64,000 nucleotides of DNA from Siphonodentalium dalli (Eukaryota; Mollusca; Scaphopoda; Gadilida; Siphonodentaliidae): assembly GCA_032622095.1 (NCBI GenBank), contig CP136063.1, forward strand, positions 62,757,897 through 62,821,896. Direction: 5' to 3'. Below are positions 20,470 through 31,810 of this stretch, piece after piece. The position numbers were made by a program, and so were the translations under genes. Position 1 is the first letter of the stretch. Each line of letters begins with the position of its first letter. The notes beneath the pieces are model-generated. The model was not told the DNA's origin and did not search any database. It saw only the letters and a program-made list of their open reading frames with translations.

Positions 20470-22375
20470 CGTGTTATCTTTAATGTGGCTATTTTTGAGT
20501 TGCCAATTATAATGCATTTTCATTAAAAGTCTTTCACAAGAGTATACATGTACATGTATACTTGAAAAGGTCCGTTTCTATGTGATATTCCATAACACAT
20601 TTTTATCAAACCCATTCAGACTTTAAATCATTATTTCCAATGGATTTAACCATGGACATTGATGCATTCCCACTCATGCTGTATTTGAAATTAGTGTTTT
20701 TTTGTGTAAATTATCACATGTCCACCTACAAAAGTCAACTTCCTTTATAATGCCACACAAAAAAAAAATTATTCTTGGCAATTTTTTTGTTAAAAATAGT
20801 GAGAGGCAGGTATTTTTTATTTTTTGTTTATTTATTTGTTGCGATAGTTGACCTGTAACATGGATATATTTTATCCATAGGACACTTCAAACATGTAAAA
20901 ACAACATACTATTAGTTAAAGTATTTGGGTGCTTTCACATAAAGGGTTGCTTTTTTATTGAGCAGATTTTCTGCCTATAAGATAGAGGGAACATACTACG
21001 ATATGCTAAATCTTACTCAGAATTACAGTTTGATGGATAGATATCCTACAAAAATTGCATCAATACTTTGCACTCCATTATTCTGCTAAAGGAGCTCTTA
21101 TCAACCCTATTTAATAATTTTTCAGTGGACACAGAAATTTTCTATTTTTCACAGACTTGTCATTCATTAGTCTTTTGAGGTTTCCATGTATCCTCTGCAT
21201 ATTGTGTGAGAGAGATCTAGCATCTAGCAACTGTGAAAATTTCATGAGTCTATCATTGTTGGTACTGGTGATATTCAGCATTATGTGTCACAGATTAGAT
21301 TCTGTCCAATCTTTTTCCAATACCTCCTCATTCCAAATGCAGCATCACACAGTTACAAATTAGGGAAATATATAACCCATTTTGGTAGGCAAAATTCAGA
21401 ACTTGAATGCAAATACGTTTAATCATAAATTTTGCTTGAGAGATGAGCTGTTGAGATAATATCTGTCCTCGATTCTCAGGCTAAAATTTTCCGTCCAAAT
21501 GTGTCCTCTCCAGAACTATTGGAAAATTTAAATCTAATAGACAGCTAACTAAAAAATTATTTTTGGTTACCCATAGAATCCCTATTCGATTAGCTTGATC
21601 AACCAACCATTGCTAGCTTTTAGTTGGTTATTGTCCATGATATCTGTCAGATTTCTCTACATGTACCTACCTGGAATCTTTTGGCCAACTAATCGGAAAA
21701 ACATGTTTTTGTTTTGGCCTAATCTTGACATTTTCTATTATCAAACTATGACGTTATAAGATATATAGTCTATTATAAACATGCTACCAAATCTTGACTT
21801 CATTGTCATTCTGTATTGTTACATGAAATATCCCCTCCAGAAACTATTTTCCATAGCATGAAACAATAAAGGAGTTCATATACGGACAAACTTCATGAAA
21901 AAAACACAAATTCACAGCATTTTTCAAATTTTCACAAAAATGCTCTTTATTCATACCATATATATTAAATGAACTAACAATAAACACTCTTTCTTGATCG
22001 ATGCTGAAGAATACCAGGACTCTTATTACTTTAATCTTTCAACAGTATAATTATAAAATCAAGTTTTCATTCAGTAACCACACCCACCCCCATATAAACC
22101 AACTAAATTGGCACCAAACATGTAAATATTTAATATTGGCAATTAATATATGAAAGTATGTCATATTTACAAGTAATTAACTTCCTCCCAAAAGAATACA
22201 CTCGAAAACAGATTTTCAAAATTTTCAAAATGCCAAGCGGCTTCGCCACATCAATTTGATCTCACCTCAAAGTTGTAAAACACGTTTAAATGGATATTCT
22301 GCCGATTTAACAAGGTAAGGAGTGTTTCTATCACATTTGAAATTCAAAATATATGCGATATGCCATTTATGTCAC
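20470..22375. other. Unassigned AT-rich sequence
   Basis: About 1.9 kb with only short frames and homopolymer tracts. I recognise no gene or repeat. Confidence 0.45.
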
Positions 22376-22380
22376 GCGAC

Positions 22381-22483
22381 GATTGATTGGGGTTTAACGT
22401 CATTTTAGAAATAAAGCCATATCACGATTGATTGATTGACTGATTGGGGTTTAACGTCGTTTTAGCAATAAAGCCATATCACG
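22381..22483. repeat. GATTGGGGTTTAACGTC repeat, two copies
   Basis: Two tandem copies, 57 bases apart, read ATTGGGGTTTAACGTC then AATAAAGCCATATCAC. I recall GGGGTTTAACG repeats as abundant across molluscan genomes, probably SINE-derived. This supports the mollusc call. Confidence 0.7.
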
Positions 22484-22937
22484 ACGAGAAGAAACAGATT
22501 ATCAAAATCGAGGGTAGCAACTGTGAATAGAAATGACAGTGAATTAGACTCAAATGAAACAGATTATATACAACTAAAAACACCCAAATCAGAGCGAGAA
22601 TGCTCGATTGGGAACCATTTAGAAACTGACCATTTAGAAACTGCAAACACATATAAAACAGAATATCAAAACACATAGCAATACTGTTTAGAAAACAGCA
22701 AACGTAAAACTCAGTATGTTTGAGTTGGAAAGGATTGAAAAATATCTGGCTCAAGTTACTGCCCACACCCAATGATTGGTGAGAAATGGCCCGCTATTTC
22801 TCGTAGTTTGAGAGCCCCTTCAGCCCTTCCAATAGGCTTTAATCTTAGCGTGCATTCGACAAGTCTAGTAGACACCAATTATTTGCATTATTAATAGAAA
22901 GCTGAACGGTTGAAACGATACCGTAAGAACCGAATTA

Positions 22938-23010
22938 ATATAGTAATAATAATAATAATAATAATATTTATATAGCGCCTATCCCCCGCAAGGGGCCCTA
23001 AGCGCTTTAC
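22938..23010. repeat. (TAA)n plus TTATATAGCGCC/GCGCTTTACA repeat
   Basis: An AATAATAAT run leads into ATTTATATAGCGCC and then AAGCGCTTTACA. This motif pair is a widespread dispersed repeat in marine invertebrates, from memory. The arms GCGCC...GCGC can form a small hairpin. Confidence 0.6.
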
Positions 23011-23633
23011 ACATTATATAAATACACAAGAAATGCACATGGAAAATAATCAATAGATATGTGGAATTATATATAATCAGATTTTGTTAGTTTTCTTTGT
23101 GTCGGGGTAGGTGTCGTCGGAATATAGCCCACTAGCAGCAAGATTAGTTGAATTTAAAGCATCAAATCTACGATTAGATCATTGGATATTCCAATGTCAG
23201 CATCCGCAGGTTAATATAAACCGGGTTTAACCGAATCTATATTTAGATCGCGGTATATTCCGATGATGTCTTCTCATAGCTAAATATAAATCTTCATTTA
23301 AAGCAAATGGGTGTGCTAGAATTATTCACTGCCGACAAGTTCCCGCGATTGAGCAAGTCTTTGTCTGCTCAATTCTACCAATGACAATAATCTATAGTAT
23401 TCAGTCCCTCATTATTAGCTAATCAGAACACTAGGAATTCGGGAAGTGGCAAGACCGAGATTAGTTTGTATCGATCATCGCGTCATTATCTCTCCCAACT
23501 CTGCGGTTGATACAAGCACGGCCAAGCACTTCGTATTATTACTGCTTAATTTTTATATTCTGCGGGCTGTTTAATACTTATATTCTGCGGGCTAAGAAGC
23601 AAATAGTTTCTTGTTTATGATATTCTTCCTGCT

Positions 23634-23943
23634 ATGGAATCTAGTCTTTTAAACAATCTGATGCCCGGCATGGCTCTGCTGATGCCGTTTGTTAAACTTT
23701 TCTTCGGAATACCTTCGTGGTACTCCCTTTCCGAGGGCGAAATGCGCCGGTTGATTGAGTCGATGCTTACAGAGCGTCAACCTTCTATTGCAAGGGCTTT
23801 GGACTGTGCAACTAGCCCAGCTTGCTTGTGTTTTTTTAGCGTTAATGGCTGGAATGTGTATATTTACTTCCTGTTATGCCGCTAGTTATCCTTATGCAGC
23901 AAAGCTGGAACTGTACTTAGGATTAGTTAAAGATTTCTCCTAA
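23634..23943 (+). pseudogene. Small hydrophobic ORF upstream of DIRS gag
   Basis: The frame from 23634 (MESSLLNNLMPG, then VKLFFGIPSWYSLSEGEMRRL) and an overlapping frame (from 23755) that ends QLACVFLALMAGMCIFTSCY and LELYLGLVKDFS seem to be one protein split by a one-base shift near 23800. The second half has one good membrane-spanning segment. It ends 17 bases before the gag ATG, which suggests it is part of the element. I know no function for it. Confidence 0.4.
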
Positions 23944-23959
23944 GACCTAACAAGGCGCG

Positions 23960-24510
23960 ATGGGCGGGATTAAGAATGCCACCAAAAATAGGCAACGCGT
24001 GGTGCCGATGGTTTCCCGACCATCCAGGACGTCGGCAGCGAGCGTTGCTGGGCAGCAACATACAGCTGTACCCGGTGCCATCAATTCCAACCATATATGG
24101 GATGACTATAACATAATAAATTGGACTGTGGCTCGTTTGAGACGTAGTCTCAAGGACCTTAACATCTGTGTCCCTGATTCTATAAAAAAGCTGGAGCTGG
24201 CAAAATTATATCAAATGAACTGTGCTCGGATGCCCGATCAGCAACATCAAGTTGTGCATCCGGTCACACCATCAACCGATTACCAGCCAGAGAATGCTTC
24301 AGTGCCTTCACCTCAGACGTCTCTTCATGCTTCAGTGCCATCTGACAATATTATGCAGCATTCATGCACATCTTCTGTTGACGCTTCAGTGCCATCAAAC
24401 AATCTTTCGCAGCAAATGTTTACTGCATCTGCAATATCTGGCAATATGGTGCCTGTTAACATGTCTTCATTCGCCTGTGATATGAACAATCCTGCTGACA
24501 CTTCAGGTCT
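23960..24510 (+). pseudogene. DIRS gag, N-terminal part
   Basis: The frame opens with MGGIKNATKNRQRVV, a basic leader, then INWTVARLRRSLKDLNICVP, a helix also present in the gag at 17837, and a Ser/Pro/Gln-rich spacer with three ASVPS-type repeats. It reads without a stop to 24510, where a hAT element with an 8-bp target duplication begins. The frame beyond 24518 belongs to the insertion. Gag binds element RNA and forms particles in related elements. Confidence 0.8.
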
Positions 24511-24518
24511 CTGTGTAG

Positions 24519-26099
24519 TAGGGTCCTGCGAATTGGAGATTTTGATCGAATCGAATATCGAATCGAATTATACATGTGTGTTGCATTCTCAATTTGGCAT
24601 GTTTTGCCAATGATTAGATGATGTTTGAAACGTTCTATGAACTTCCATGAAGTTCCATCATAACTTATGTGGCGATCAACCATCGATTGCGATACTATTA
24701 AAGGTGGGTTATCTCTTTGTAAACATGTATTATATAGTTACCGGGGTATAAAATATTAGATTTGAATTGAAGACTCCTGTCCGGAAATGCTTCTATCGAT
24801 TAATATTAATTTTATTTCGAATATTTTCTGGTCTAAAAAGGTGTGTTTGTTCAGCTAACGAACAATAGTGGTTACTGTTAACAGATACCAGAAATTATAT
24901 TGTGCAATTTTGTTACAAATAAACGTTAATTATACTCATTATCGCTTATACCTGGGAACAAAACAATACAAACAACCAATCTGTGACATTTGACATTCGT
25001 TGCGTAGCCGTAGGAACAGCCCAGTGCTCTATATCGCAATATGGTCTCATCCTATTGGTCGGTTCTAAAAATAGTAACATAAACGGGCCCGATTTAATAT
25101 TTGAAATAAAATCAATATTAAATGATAGAAGCTTTTCCGGACATAGGTCTTCAGTTCATATCTATTATTTTATACCCACGCAACTAACTATTTAAAATTT
25201 GTTATTTAAAGAGATAATCCATCTTTAACTTCAATTGATTATTGTAGAGAAGAAAAAAAAAAGATCAAAACGTCCATGCGGACGTCACGACGATTAATAT
25301 ATAACCGGCCTATCGGAACTAAAATCACGCAAAGTTTGTACAGTTTGCATGTACATGCAAAATTGCAAATGGGCATTCGGAAACACCAATTGTTGTCAAC
25401 TTGAAGATGGAACAACAGTCGCAGGGTAGCCTGTTTATGTAGTAATGGGTGCTTCTGGAACTGATGATTCCATAGATGGGTCGTTGTCCCAGATGCTTGC
25501 GATTTATACACCATGTTGTATTCGTCACACATGTAAGTTCTTGCACTGCCTGAGAAGCTTATCATGTTTAAAATAAACATGAATAACGGACGACTTATTG
25601 TCAAGTGCCAAAGGAACGCTCCGAAACTTCAAAAGAAAACTCCACCAACATGCACTTTTCTACCCCTGAAACACGTGAAGTTTACATCATCAACGATGTC
25701 ACGTACAATTAACGCGGAACCTGAGATAGACAGTTGGCGGATAACGCTAGCAGTTGCTCAGTCTCATAATTATTATAATTTACGTGCGTCGTCGGTCCAA
25801 CAGCGATTTCATAGCTTTTGGCAACCATGTACAAAGCTAGAATTCAGACGTATTTTGTAGTCCTAATCTGGTGGCTAATTACTGGCCATAAATATATTTA
25901 ATAAATATTATAAAGTGCACATATTCATAATTTTAGAGAATTAAATGGCACAGAAACAGCTAAGATCGACGTGTGTACGTGTTCGTAAGCAGCTAATAAT
26001 TTCATCCATATATATTCGAAATTTCGAGTTGGAAATTTCGACTCGAATTCGAATTGAATTTGACTTTCGAATCGAATCTCGAATATTCGCAGGACCCTA
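24519..26099 (-). mobile_element. hAT-type element, 8-bp target duplication CTGTGTAG
   Basis: The ends are TAGGGTCCTGCGAAT and its complement ATTCGCAGGACCCTA, flanked by CTGTGTAG on both sides (24511-24518 and 26100-26107). TAGG-type termini with an 8-bp duplication define hAT elements. Just inside the ends are ATCGAATCGAAT-type subterminal repeats. On the minus strand near 25425-25545 a frame reads YNMVYKSQASGTTTHLWNHQ and QKHP, the second half of a BED zinc finger as found at the N-terminus of hAT transposases, with its first Cys pair damaged. The rest of the transposase is not recognisable, so this is a decayed or deleted copy. Confidence 0.9.
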
Positions 26100-26107
26100 C
26101 TGTGTAG

Positions 26108-27041
26108 GTCAGTCTCGATCCTCGGACCGCTCAAGTAAGGACCAACAAATTTCTGACTTGCTTGCGACTAACCAGCAACTGGTGCATAAACTCTCCGAAG
26201 TTCATTCAAGCAGCAATTCTCAGCAGCAGATTTCAACCCGTGAAAATGTCGCCCAACCTAACATTTTGCTGCATTCAGGAGGTGTCCCTCTGGCTTCGCT
26301 CCCAGAGATTGAAGCAGACATTTCTCATGGGTTACGGGCAGATATTCTCGCAGGTAGAGATATTAATCTCATCAGGCTTATTATGCAAAGCAGATAAATT
26401 CGACGCCCGCCTGTCAAAATCCTTATCGTTCCACGAATTCATTCGAGCATACGGTCGTTACAAAAATGTTATTTGCGAGGTATTCCCAAACAGGCGGGCG
26501 GAAATGGATGCATACCTTTGACATAATTCAAATTGCATCCTAATATGGCGAATCATTTTATGCTTATCATTTGGCTTTTTCAGCTAAAGCAGCTGTTTGG
26601 TTGGCCCGGGGCACCAAAGTGGATTGGTCTCTAAGAGACAATCACCTGTATTGTACGATTTTTACTAGCCAAAAATCAATGGCATGTTACTTATGCCAGA
26701 GTACTTCGCATTCGGCGAAATTTTGTTTACTGGCTTCTTCCAATCGCAATTTTAGCCAATCCGCCCCACCTAAATTTTCCGCACAGCCCCCAACCAATTC
26801 ACCCCCGGCTATTAGTAATCCTGCGGTGACCGGGACGCCATGTCTGCAATTTAATTCAGTCCGAGGCTGTACTTTCGGACCTTCATGCAAGTATTCACAC
26901 CAATGCCTGTCGTGTCAAGGTCCTCATTCTCGACAGGTGTGCAGTAGAAAGCAGCCTCTACCTAATGTAGATCTGCCGCTAGATAAGTTTGGGACAGCTA
27001 TTCCAAAGTCAATATTCACTCCAGTTTATGTCGGTTTTTGA
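26108..27041 (+). pseudogene. DIRS gag, C-terminal part with zinc-binding region
   Basis: Continuing after the hAT insertion, the frame gives SKDQQISDLLATNQQLVHKL, then the core blocks SGGVPLASLPEIEADI, LRADILAGRDINLIRLIM, LSKSLSFHEFIRAYGRY and NVICEVFPNRRAEMDAY. Frameshifts lie near 26393 and 26515. From 26571 it continues FSAKAAVWLARGTKVDWSLR, a Cys pair in CYLCQSTSHSAKFC, and a Cys/His-rich CTFGPSCKYSHQCLSCQGPH region that probably binds zinc and RNA. It stops at 27041. The matching blocks in the 19622 fragment confirm the family. Confidence 0.85.
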
Positions 27042-27074
27042 AGCTGGGCGCTTCAGAGTTATCCAAATAGAAAA

Positions 27075-27638
27075 TTGGTGGATTTTTTAATTCAGGGCTT
27101 TACATCAGTCTTGGACACGGGAATATCACAATTGCCAACCCAATCTTTATCCTTAAGAAATCTACAATCAGCAGTTCAAGACCCAGCGGCAGTCGACGAG
27201 TTACTTGCAAAAGAACTGGACAAAAGTTTCATTTTTGGGCCATTTTCAGAGCCGCCGTTTGCAACGTATCGCATTAACCCTATTGGAATCGCAGTAAGGA
27301 AATTATCCACAAAAAAAAAGCGCCTCATAGTCGACCTGTCGGCCCCCCCATAACTCATCTAAGGCTAATTCTCTTAATTCCTTGATTAGCCAAGAAGACT
27401 TCTCTCTAACGTATGTTTCCGTGGACCATGCTGCAAAGATTATTAAGCAACTACCTCCAGGTAGTCAACTTTTTCATTGCGTCATTTCCAGTGCTTTCAA
27501 ATTATGGCCAACAAAAAAGTCATTGTGGCCATACTATGGCATCAGCTGGCGGAATTTTTTTTACTTTTATTCCAAGTTGTGTTTTGGCAGTCGTTTGTCG
27601 CCAAAATTTTTCAATTCTCTATCAATAGCTCTATGCTT
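27075..27638 (+). pseudogene. DIRS reverse transcriptase, N-terminal part
   Basis: The first frame holds VDFLIQGFTSVLDTG, AAVDELLAKELDKSFIFGPF and RINPIGIAVRKLSTKKKRLI followed by VDLSAPP, the finger region of DIRS/Ngaro RTs. Stops and shifts follow at 27354. The next frames give ISQEDFSLTYVSVDHAAKI and SSAFKLWPTKKSLWPYYGIS, the region of RT motif A. The expected catalytic Asp before ISSAF is Val here (GTC), a probable D-to-V change. LSPKFFNSLSIAL near 27600 is motif B. Confidence 0.8.
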
Positions 27639-28590
27639 GACATTTGGATTATTTTGTTACGATTATACCCAGAGATATTAACCCTCAACCAGTGGTTGAT
27701 AACCTGATCAAAGCATTTTCAGATGCAAATATCCCTTTAGCCGAAGAAAAATCAGTTGGCCCCTCAACTTGTTTAGAATTCCTCGGCATTGTTTTAGACT
27801 CTGAAAACATGAAGTGCCGCCTCCCTCAAGACAAATTGGTTGGTCTCAGGCAGCTGCTTCAATCATTCATGTCCAAATCCACCTGTACTAAGCAGAAATT
27901 ATTGAGCCTGTTAGCCCACATGAGCTTTGCGGCCAAAATTGTCATTCCTGGTCGGTCTTTTATCTCTTATTTAATTTCATTAGCATCATCAGTGCCTGAA
28001 TTGCATCATCATGTAAACATATCGGCTGTGTGCCGCCACGACATAGCCATGTGGCTTGGCTTCCTAGAATCATGGAACGGTTCATCAGTTTTTCTGAATA
28101 GCGATTTCAGCGATGACATTTGGATGATTTTGTTACGATTATACCCAGAGATATTAACCCTCAACCAGTGGTTGATAACCTGATCAAAGCATTTTCAGAT
28201 GCAAATATCCCTTTAGCCGAAGAAAAATCAGTTGGCCCCTCAACTTGTTTAGAATTCCTCGGCATTGTTTTAGACTCTGAAAACATGAAGTGCCGCCTCC
28301 CTCAAGACAAATTGGTTGGTCTCAGGCAGCTGCTTCAATCATTCATGTCCAAATCCACCTGTACTAAGCAGAAATTATTGAGCCTGTTAGCCCACATGAG
28401 CTTTGCAGCCAAAATTGTCATTCCTGGTCGGTCTTTTATCTCTTATTTAATTTCATTAGCATCATCAGTGCCTGAATTGCATCATCATGTAAACATATCG
28501 GCTGTGTGCCGCCACGACATAGCCATGTGGCTTGGCTTCCTAGAATCATGGAACTGTTCATCAGTTTTTCTGAATAGCGATTTCGTATCA
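27639..28590. repeat. 476-bp tandem duplication in the RT core
   Basis: Copies 27639-28114 and 28115-28590 are nearly identical. The period, 476, is not a multiple of three, so the duplication itself shifts the frame. Each copy starts at the YxDD-type box: the first reads HLDYF and the second HLDDF. A few other single-base differences separate them. Confidence 0.95.
27639..28590 (+). pseudogene. DIRS RT catalytic box and thumb, duplicated
   Basis: Both copies encode FVTIIPRDINPQPVVDNLI, LAEEKSVGPSTCLEFLGIVL, KCRLPQDKLVGLRQLL, LLSLLAHMSFAAKIVIPGR and a HDIAMWLGFLESWN end, the RT palm end, thumb and connection of DIRS-like elements. Copy 2 keeps the catalytic pair (LDDF) and runs in frame into the RNase H. 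Copy 1 has LDYF, which should abolish polymerase activity. The long uninterrupted frames (about 180 codons each) indicate the region was intact at or shortly before the duplication. Confidence 0.9.
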
Positions 28591-29050
28591 TCTCACGATC
28601 TGAGTCTTTATACCGACGCCAGTTCCTCAATTGGCTTTGGAGGCATTTTCCGCACCCACTGTTTCACGGCCGATGGCCTCAAGAAATGAAAATTGAGCAT
28701 GAAAAAGACTGGTCAATGGCTTTTCTTGAAATATATCCTATAGCCATTTCATCCATGCTATGGGGTCATTTATGGTCTAATAAACGCATTGTTTTCATGT
28801 GCGATAATGAAGCGACCGTCTTAATCATTAGAAAAGGCCGTTCCAAGGTTCCAGCCATTATGAATTTAATGCGTCGTCTCACTCTTTCAGCATTAACTGA
28901 CAACTTCATGTTTTATGCATCATATATTCCCTCCAAACAAAATACTATTGCTGATAAGCTGTCACGTTATTGTTTTCAGGAATTTCACAATTTGGCACCG
29001 GAAGCAGATTCCAAACCAATGCCATGCTCCTCCTTCAACGCAGTCATGGT
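28591..29050 (+). pseudogene. DIRS RNase H domain
   Basis: Continuing from RT copy 2, the sequence shows SLYTDASSSIGFGGIF (first catalytic Asp in YTDAS), a shift near 28680, MAFLEIYPIAISSMLWG (Glu), IVFMCDNEATVLIIRKG (Asp) and IPSKQNTIADKLSR (final Asp). All four acidic positions of the RNase H are present. It degrades the RNA strand during reverse transcription. A single frameshift separates the first Asp from the rest. Confidence 0.85.
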
Positions 29051-29135
29051 AGTCTGATCAACAAGGCGGAGGAGCTGTGGTTAACTTCTGTTTCCCCTCA
29101 AACTAGGGTACAATACCAAGTCGGTCTCAATTGGC
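29051..29135 (+). pseudogene. DIRS tyrosine recombinase, N-terminal piece
   Basis: The frame INKAEELWLTSVSPQTRVQY followed by GLNWL is the start of the core-binding domain of DIRS tyrosine recombinases. It is broken at 29136 by a TTAA-flanked MITE. The pre-insertion site is a single TTAA, so the frame was open across this point before insertion. Confidence 0.8.
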
Positions 29136-29139
29136 TTAA

Positions 29140-29531
29140 CCCTTTTCCCAACAGAAGGGCCCTGTGCCAATGCATTCTCTTATATATGCGAGTCGACCAT
29201 AGGTCGCCTCGCATATATAAGAGTATGCATTGGCTTAACACATTAAAAATTATAAAATTGTTAAAGAATGTAAGAAAAAATGGTAAAAAGTGTTAAAAAA
29301 AGATTTTTTTTAGGCCAATGCATTCTCTTATATATGCGAGGCGACCTATGGTCGACTCGCATATATAAGAGAATGCATTGGCACAGGGCATAAGTGTAAC
29401 TATCACAATGTGGTCAAGGAGCCGGTTCCAATGATATCCATATTTGTATGGTTCTATTGAGACAGACCGAAGATATTTTAGGCTGTTGAAGCTTTATTTG
29501 GCCAGTTTTGGCCGGTTTGTTGGGTAAAGGG
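29140..29531. mobile_element. TTAA-type MITE, CCCTTTACCCAACA family, in the recombinase
   Basis: A 392-bp element with ends CCCTTTTCCCAACA and TGTTGGGTAAAGGG, flanked by TTAA at 29136-29139 and 29532-29535. It contains two copies of the CCAATGCATTCTCTTATATA hairpin, at about 29167-29233 and 29314-29381, in opposite orientation around an AT-rich spacer. Confidence 0.9.
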
Positions 29532-29535
29532 TTAA

Positions 29536-30293
29536 AAAGTTTACACTAATGGCCAACATTCCCATCATTACCGAGTGCCGGCTGCCAGTATTGGACGAAG
29601 TATCAATTTTGCAGTTTATATCATTCTGCTATTCCGAGAAAAGACTCTCACTTTCAACTATCAAGTTATACTTGTCAGGAATACGTTTTTTCTACATAGC
29701 GGCTGGTCTGTCTAATCCTATGAAGCAACCCAATGGCCACCCATGGCCAAGAGTGCAGGGAGTTCTCAAATCTATTAAGAAACAGCAAGGTACCACAGCT
29801 CGCCCTCGCTTGCCAATCACAATTTGATATTCTACATCAACTAGTTGCTAAACTCAATCAGTCACCCTCGGGTATCTCTAACGTTGATTGACTCGTGATG
29901 AAAACTGCACTCGTAATCGGTTTCTTCGGATTTCTTAGATGTGGAGAATTCACAATTAAGAGCAGTCACGAGAAAGCTTCTGCCATTTCTATACAAGACG
30001 TGACTTTTCATTCCAGCCATAAGCTCAAATCAGCCTCGTTGCTACTACGTCAATCAAAAACAGACCCCTTCAGAAAGGGCGTTCATATTAAATATTTCTG
30101 TTTACCTTCCATATGTCCAGTCCTATTGTGGGAACAATTAATCAGTGCTCGCAGAAGGAGCGGAGCCTCAGAAAACTCACCTTTGTTTGTGAGTTCTGAT
30201 GGCCACCCACTAACTCGCCATAACTTTGTCAGCAACCTCAAAGAATTAATCCACAGCTGCGGAATTTCTTTGCAATAATACTCAGGTCACAGC
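29536..30293 (+). pseudogene. DIRS tyrosine recombinase, central and catalytic part
   Basis: After the MITE the frame continues with MANIPIITECRLPVLDEVSI, LQFISFCYSEKRLSLSTIKL and YLSGIRFFYIAAGL, the core-binding domain. A shift near 29825 leads to ALVIGFFGFLRCGEFTI, where the Arg of LRCGE is the first catalytic residue, then LLLRQSKTDPFRKG (the catalytic Lys region) and a stop-broken YSGHS end near 30290, where the His of box II lies. A hAT element begins at 30294, just after it. Confidence 0.85.
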
Positions 30294-31631
30294 TAGGCTT
30301 GCCGCGATTTTGGGAATAATCGAACAATCGTCAGTGGTGCCGATTAATCGATTTTCATTTTGAAAATCGACTTTTTTTAGTTCAAATAACAATGCATATT
30401 ATACAACAACACAAGAACGCTGGGATACATCGTATTTGCAAAGAACTTATCTCAACTTAAGAGGCAATATTTTTCACCGTATTTACAGCACTAATCTAAC
30501 CCAGAAACCCACCCACGCAAACATTTGTGACAATGTAACTTTCAGTTGCGGCGTCTTTTGAGGTCGGGCCGACAGAGTAATCTAGTTCCGTCTTGGTTTC
30601 ACTTCACGGCGGTTTTTCATTTAATGTGCCGACGCATGTGTATACTCCGCGGACAAACTCGTATTCTTGGTTACAATCAACTAAATATTTCCCATAGGCG
30701 ACAGTGTTAGGGTTAAGCCATCCCGACAATTCATTACCCTGCTGAGCCAAACTTTAAATACTTTTGCGTGTAGAACTCCATGTCGGACATAAGTTGTCAA
30801 AAAAGAAATGGTGCCTCACCATACTTATTCCTGGAAATAAATTGGCATTTCCACAACTACCCCCTTTTGTGCACAAAATTTAATATAGAAAAATACCCCT
30901 ACCAAATTTGGCGACCAATGTAGCCGCTTGACGAACAATCCCACACAAATGGCCGAGGAATTAACATAGCCTATGAATTTCTTTTTTCTTTCACATTAAA
31001 CAACCGAAGATATTATACACCATTCAGCTGCCGTATTTTTTTTATGCTGACTCGAGTTTCCCTACACAAATGCCAAGGGGCATAATTTCAAGTATTTAGT
31101 TGCTTATAACTTCTTGAATAAGAATATTGACAATCGAATGAATTGAGAGATTCCCTACTTTGAATTAAGGCACGATCCCGAACTTCAAATTCAATTAATG
31201 CACGATCCCAAATTCACGAACAGTCTCACGAAGCACGTGGCCCGACGAGAGTTGGGAGTATTTTTCCGATTTTTTCGTTCAATTTGTTTAATCAAAATGA
31301 TTTCTGAATCTGCTTAGTGCTTACATGAAGTTCATAAACTACGAGTAATTATTTTGTTTTTATTGTTTAATAGAGGCATTTGAATTTATATGGGAGCAAA
31401 TTCTCAGAACTAATGCCCTTCATTTCCGATGTGCGGTGCCCGTAAAACGGGAGTTATACTTACCATCTTACACTTACCAGACGCACCTCTTAATAGTCTC
31501 TTTTTTGGCATCTATTTACTACAAATTAAATCTCTATTTGAGATTTAATTTCATGGGTAGAAAAATCGATTAATCGTCGATTATAGCCACTGATTAATCG
31601 ATTTTGAAAATCCAAAATCGCGGCAAGCCTA
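30294..31631. mobile_element. hAT-type nonautonomous element, 8-bp target duplication GTCACAGC
   Basis: Perfect 20-bp terminal inverted repeats start TAGGCTTGCCGCGATTTTGG, with GTCACAGC on each side (30286-30293 and 31632-31639). Just inside, GATTAATCGATTTT repeats occur at both ends. The 1338-bp element has no open frame of note, so it must have moved with a foreign hAT transposase. It splits the tyrosine recombinase between its catalytic His and Arg. Confidence 0.95.
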
Positions 31632-31810
31632 GTCACAGCCTTCGTATTGGAGCAGCAACCACTGCATGCGCCGCTCGAATCGAAGACCATTTAATAAAAA
31701 ACCTGGGTAGATGGGAGTCTGACTGTTACACACGATATATTCACACTCCCGTCACCACATTGCAGCAGGCTCATCGCGCCTTAGCCGGGTCATATAGCCC
31801 ATGTAGGTAG
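31632..31810 (+). pseudogene. DIRS tyrosine recombinase, C-terminal catalytic end
   Basis: The frame after the hAT insertion gives HSLRIGAATTACAARI, holding the box II Arg, LIKNLGRWESDCYTRYI with the Trp position and the nucleophilic Tyr, and a short tail ending at 31810. With the parts upstream, all Arg-Lys-His-Arg-Trp-Tyr positions can be found, so inactivation is through insertions and frameshifts and not through loss of these residues. Confidence 0.85.

Noticed and set aside
19987-20523. 178-codon minus-strand ORF
   Set aside because: It is the antisense of a DIRS gag whose plus-strand blocks match the second gag copy.
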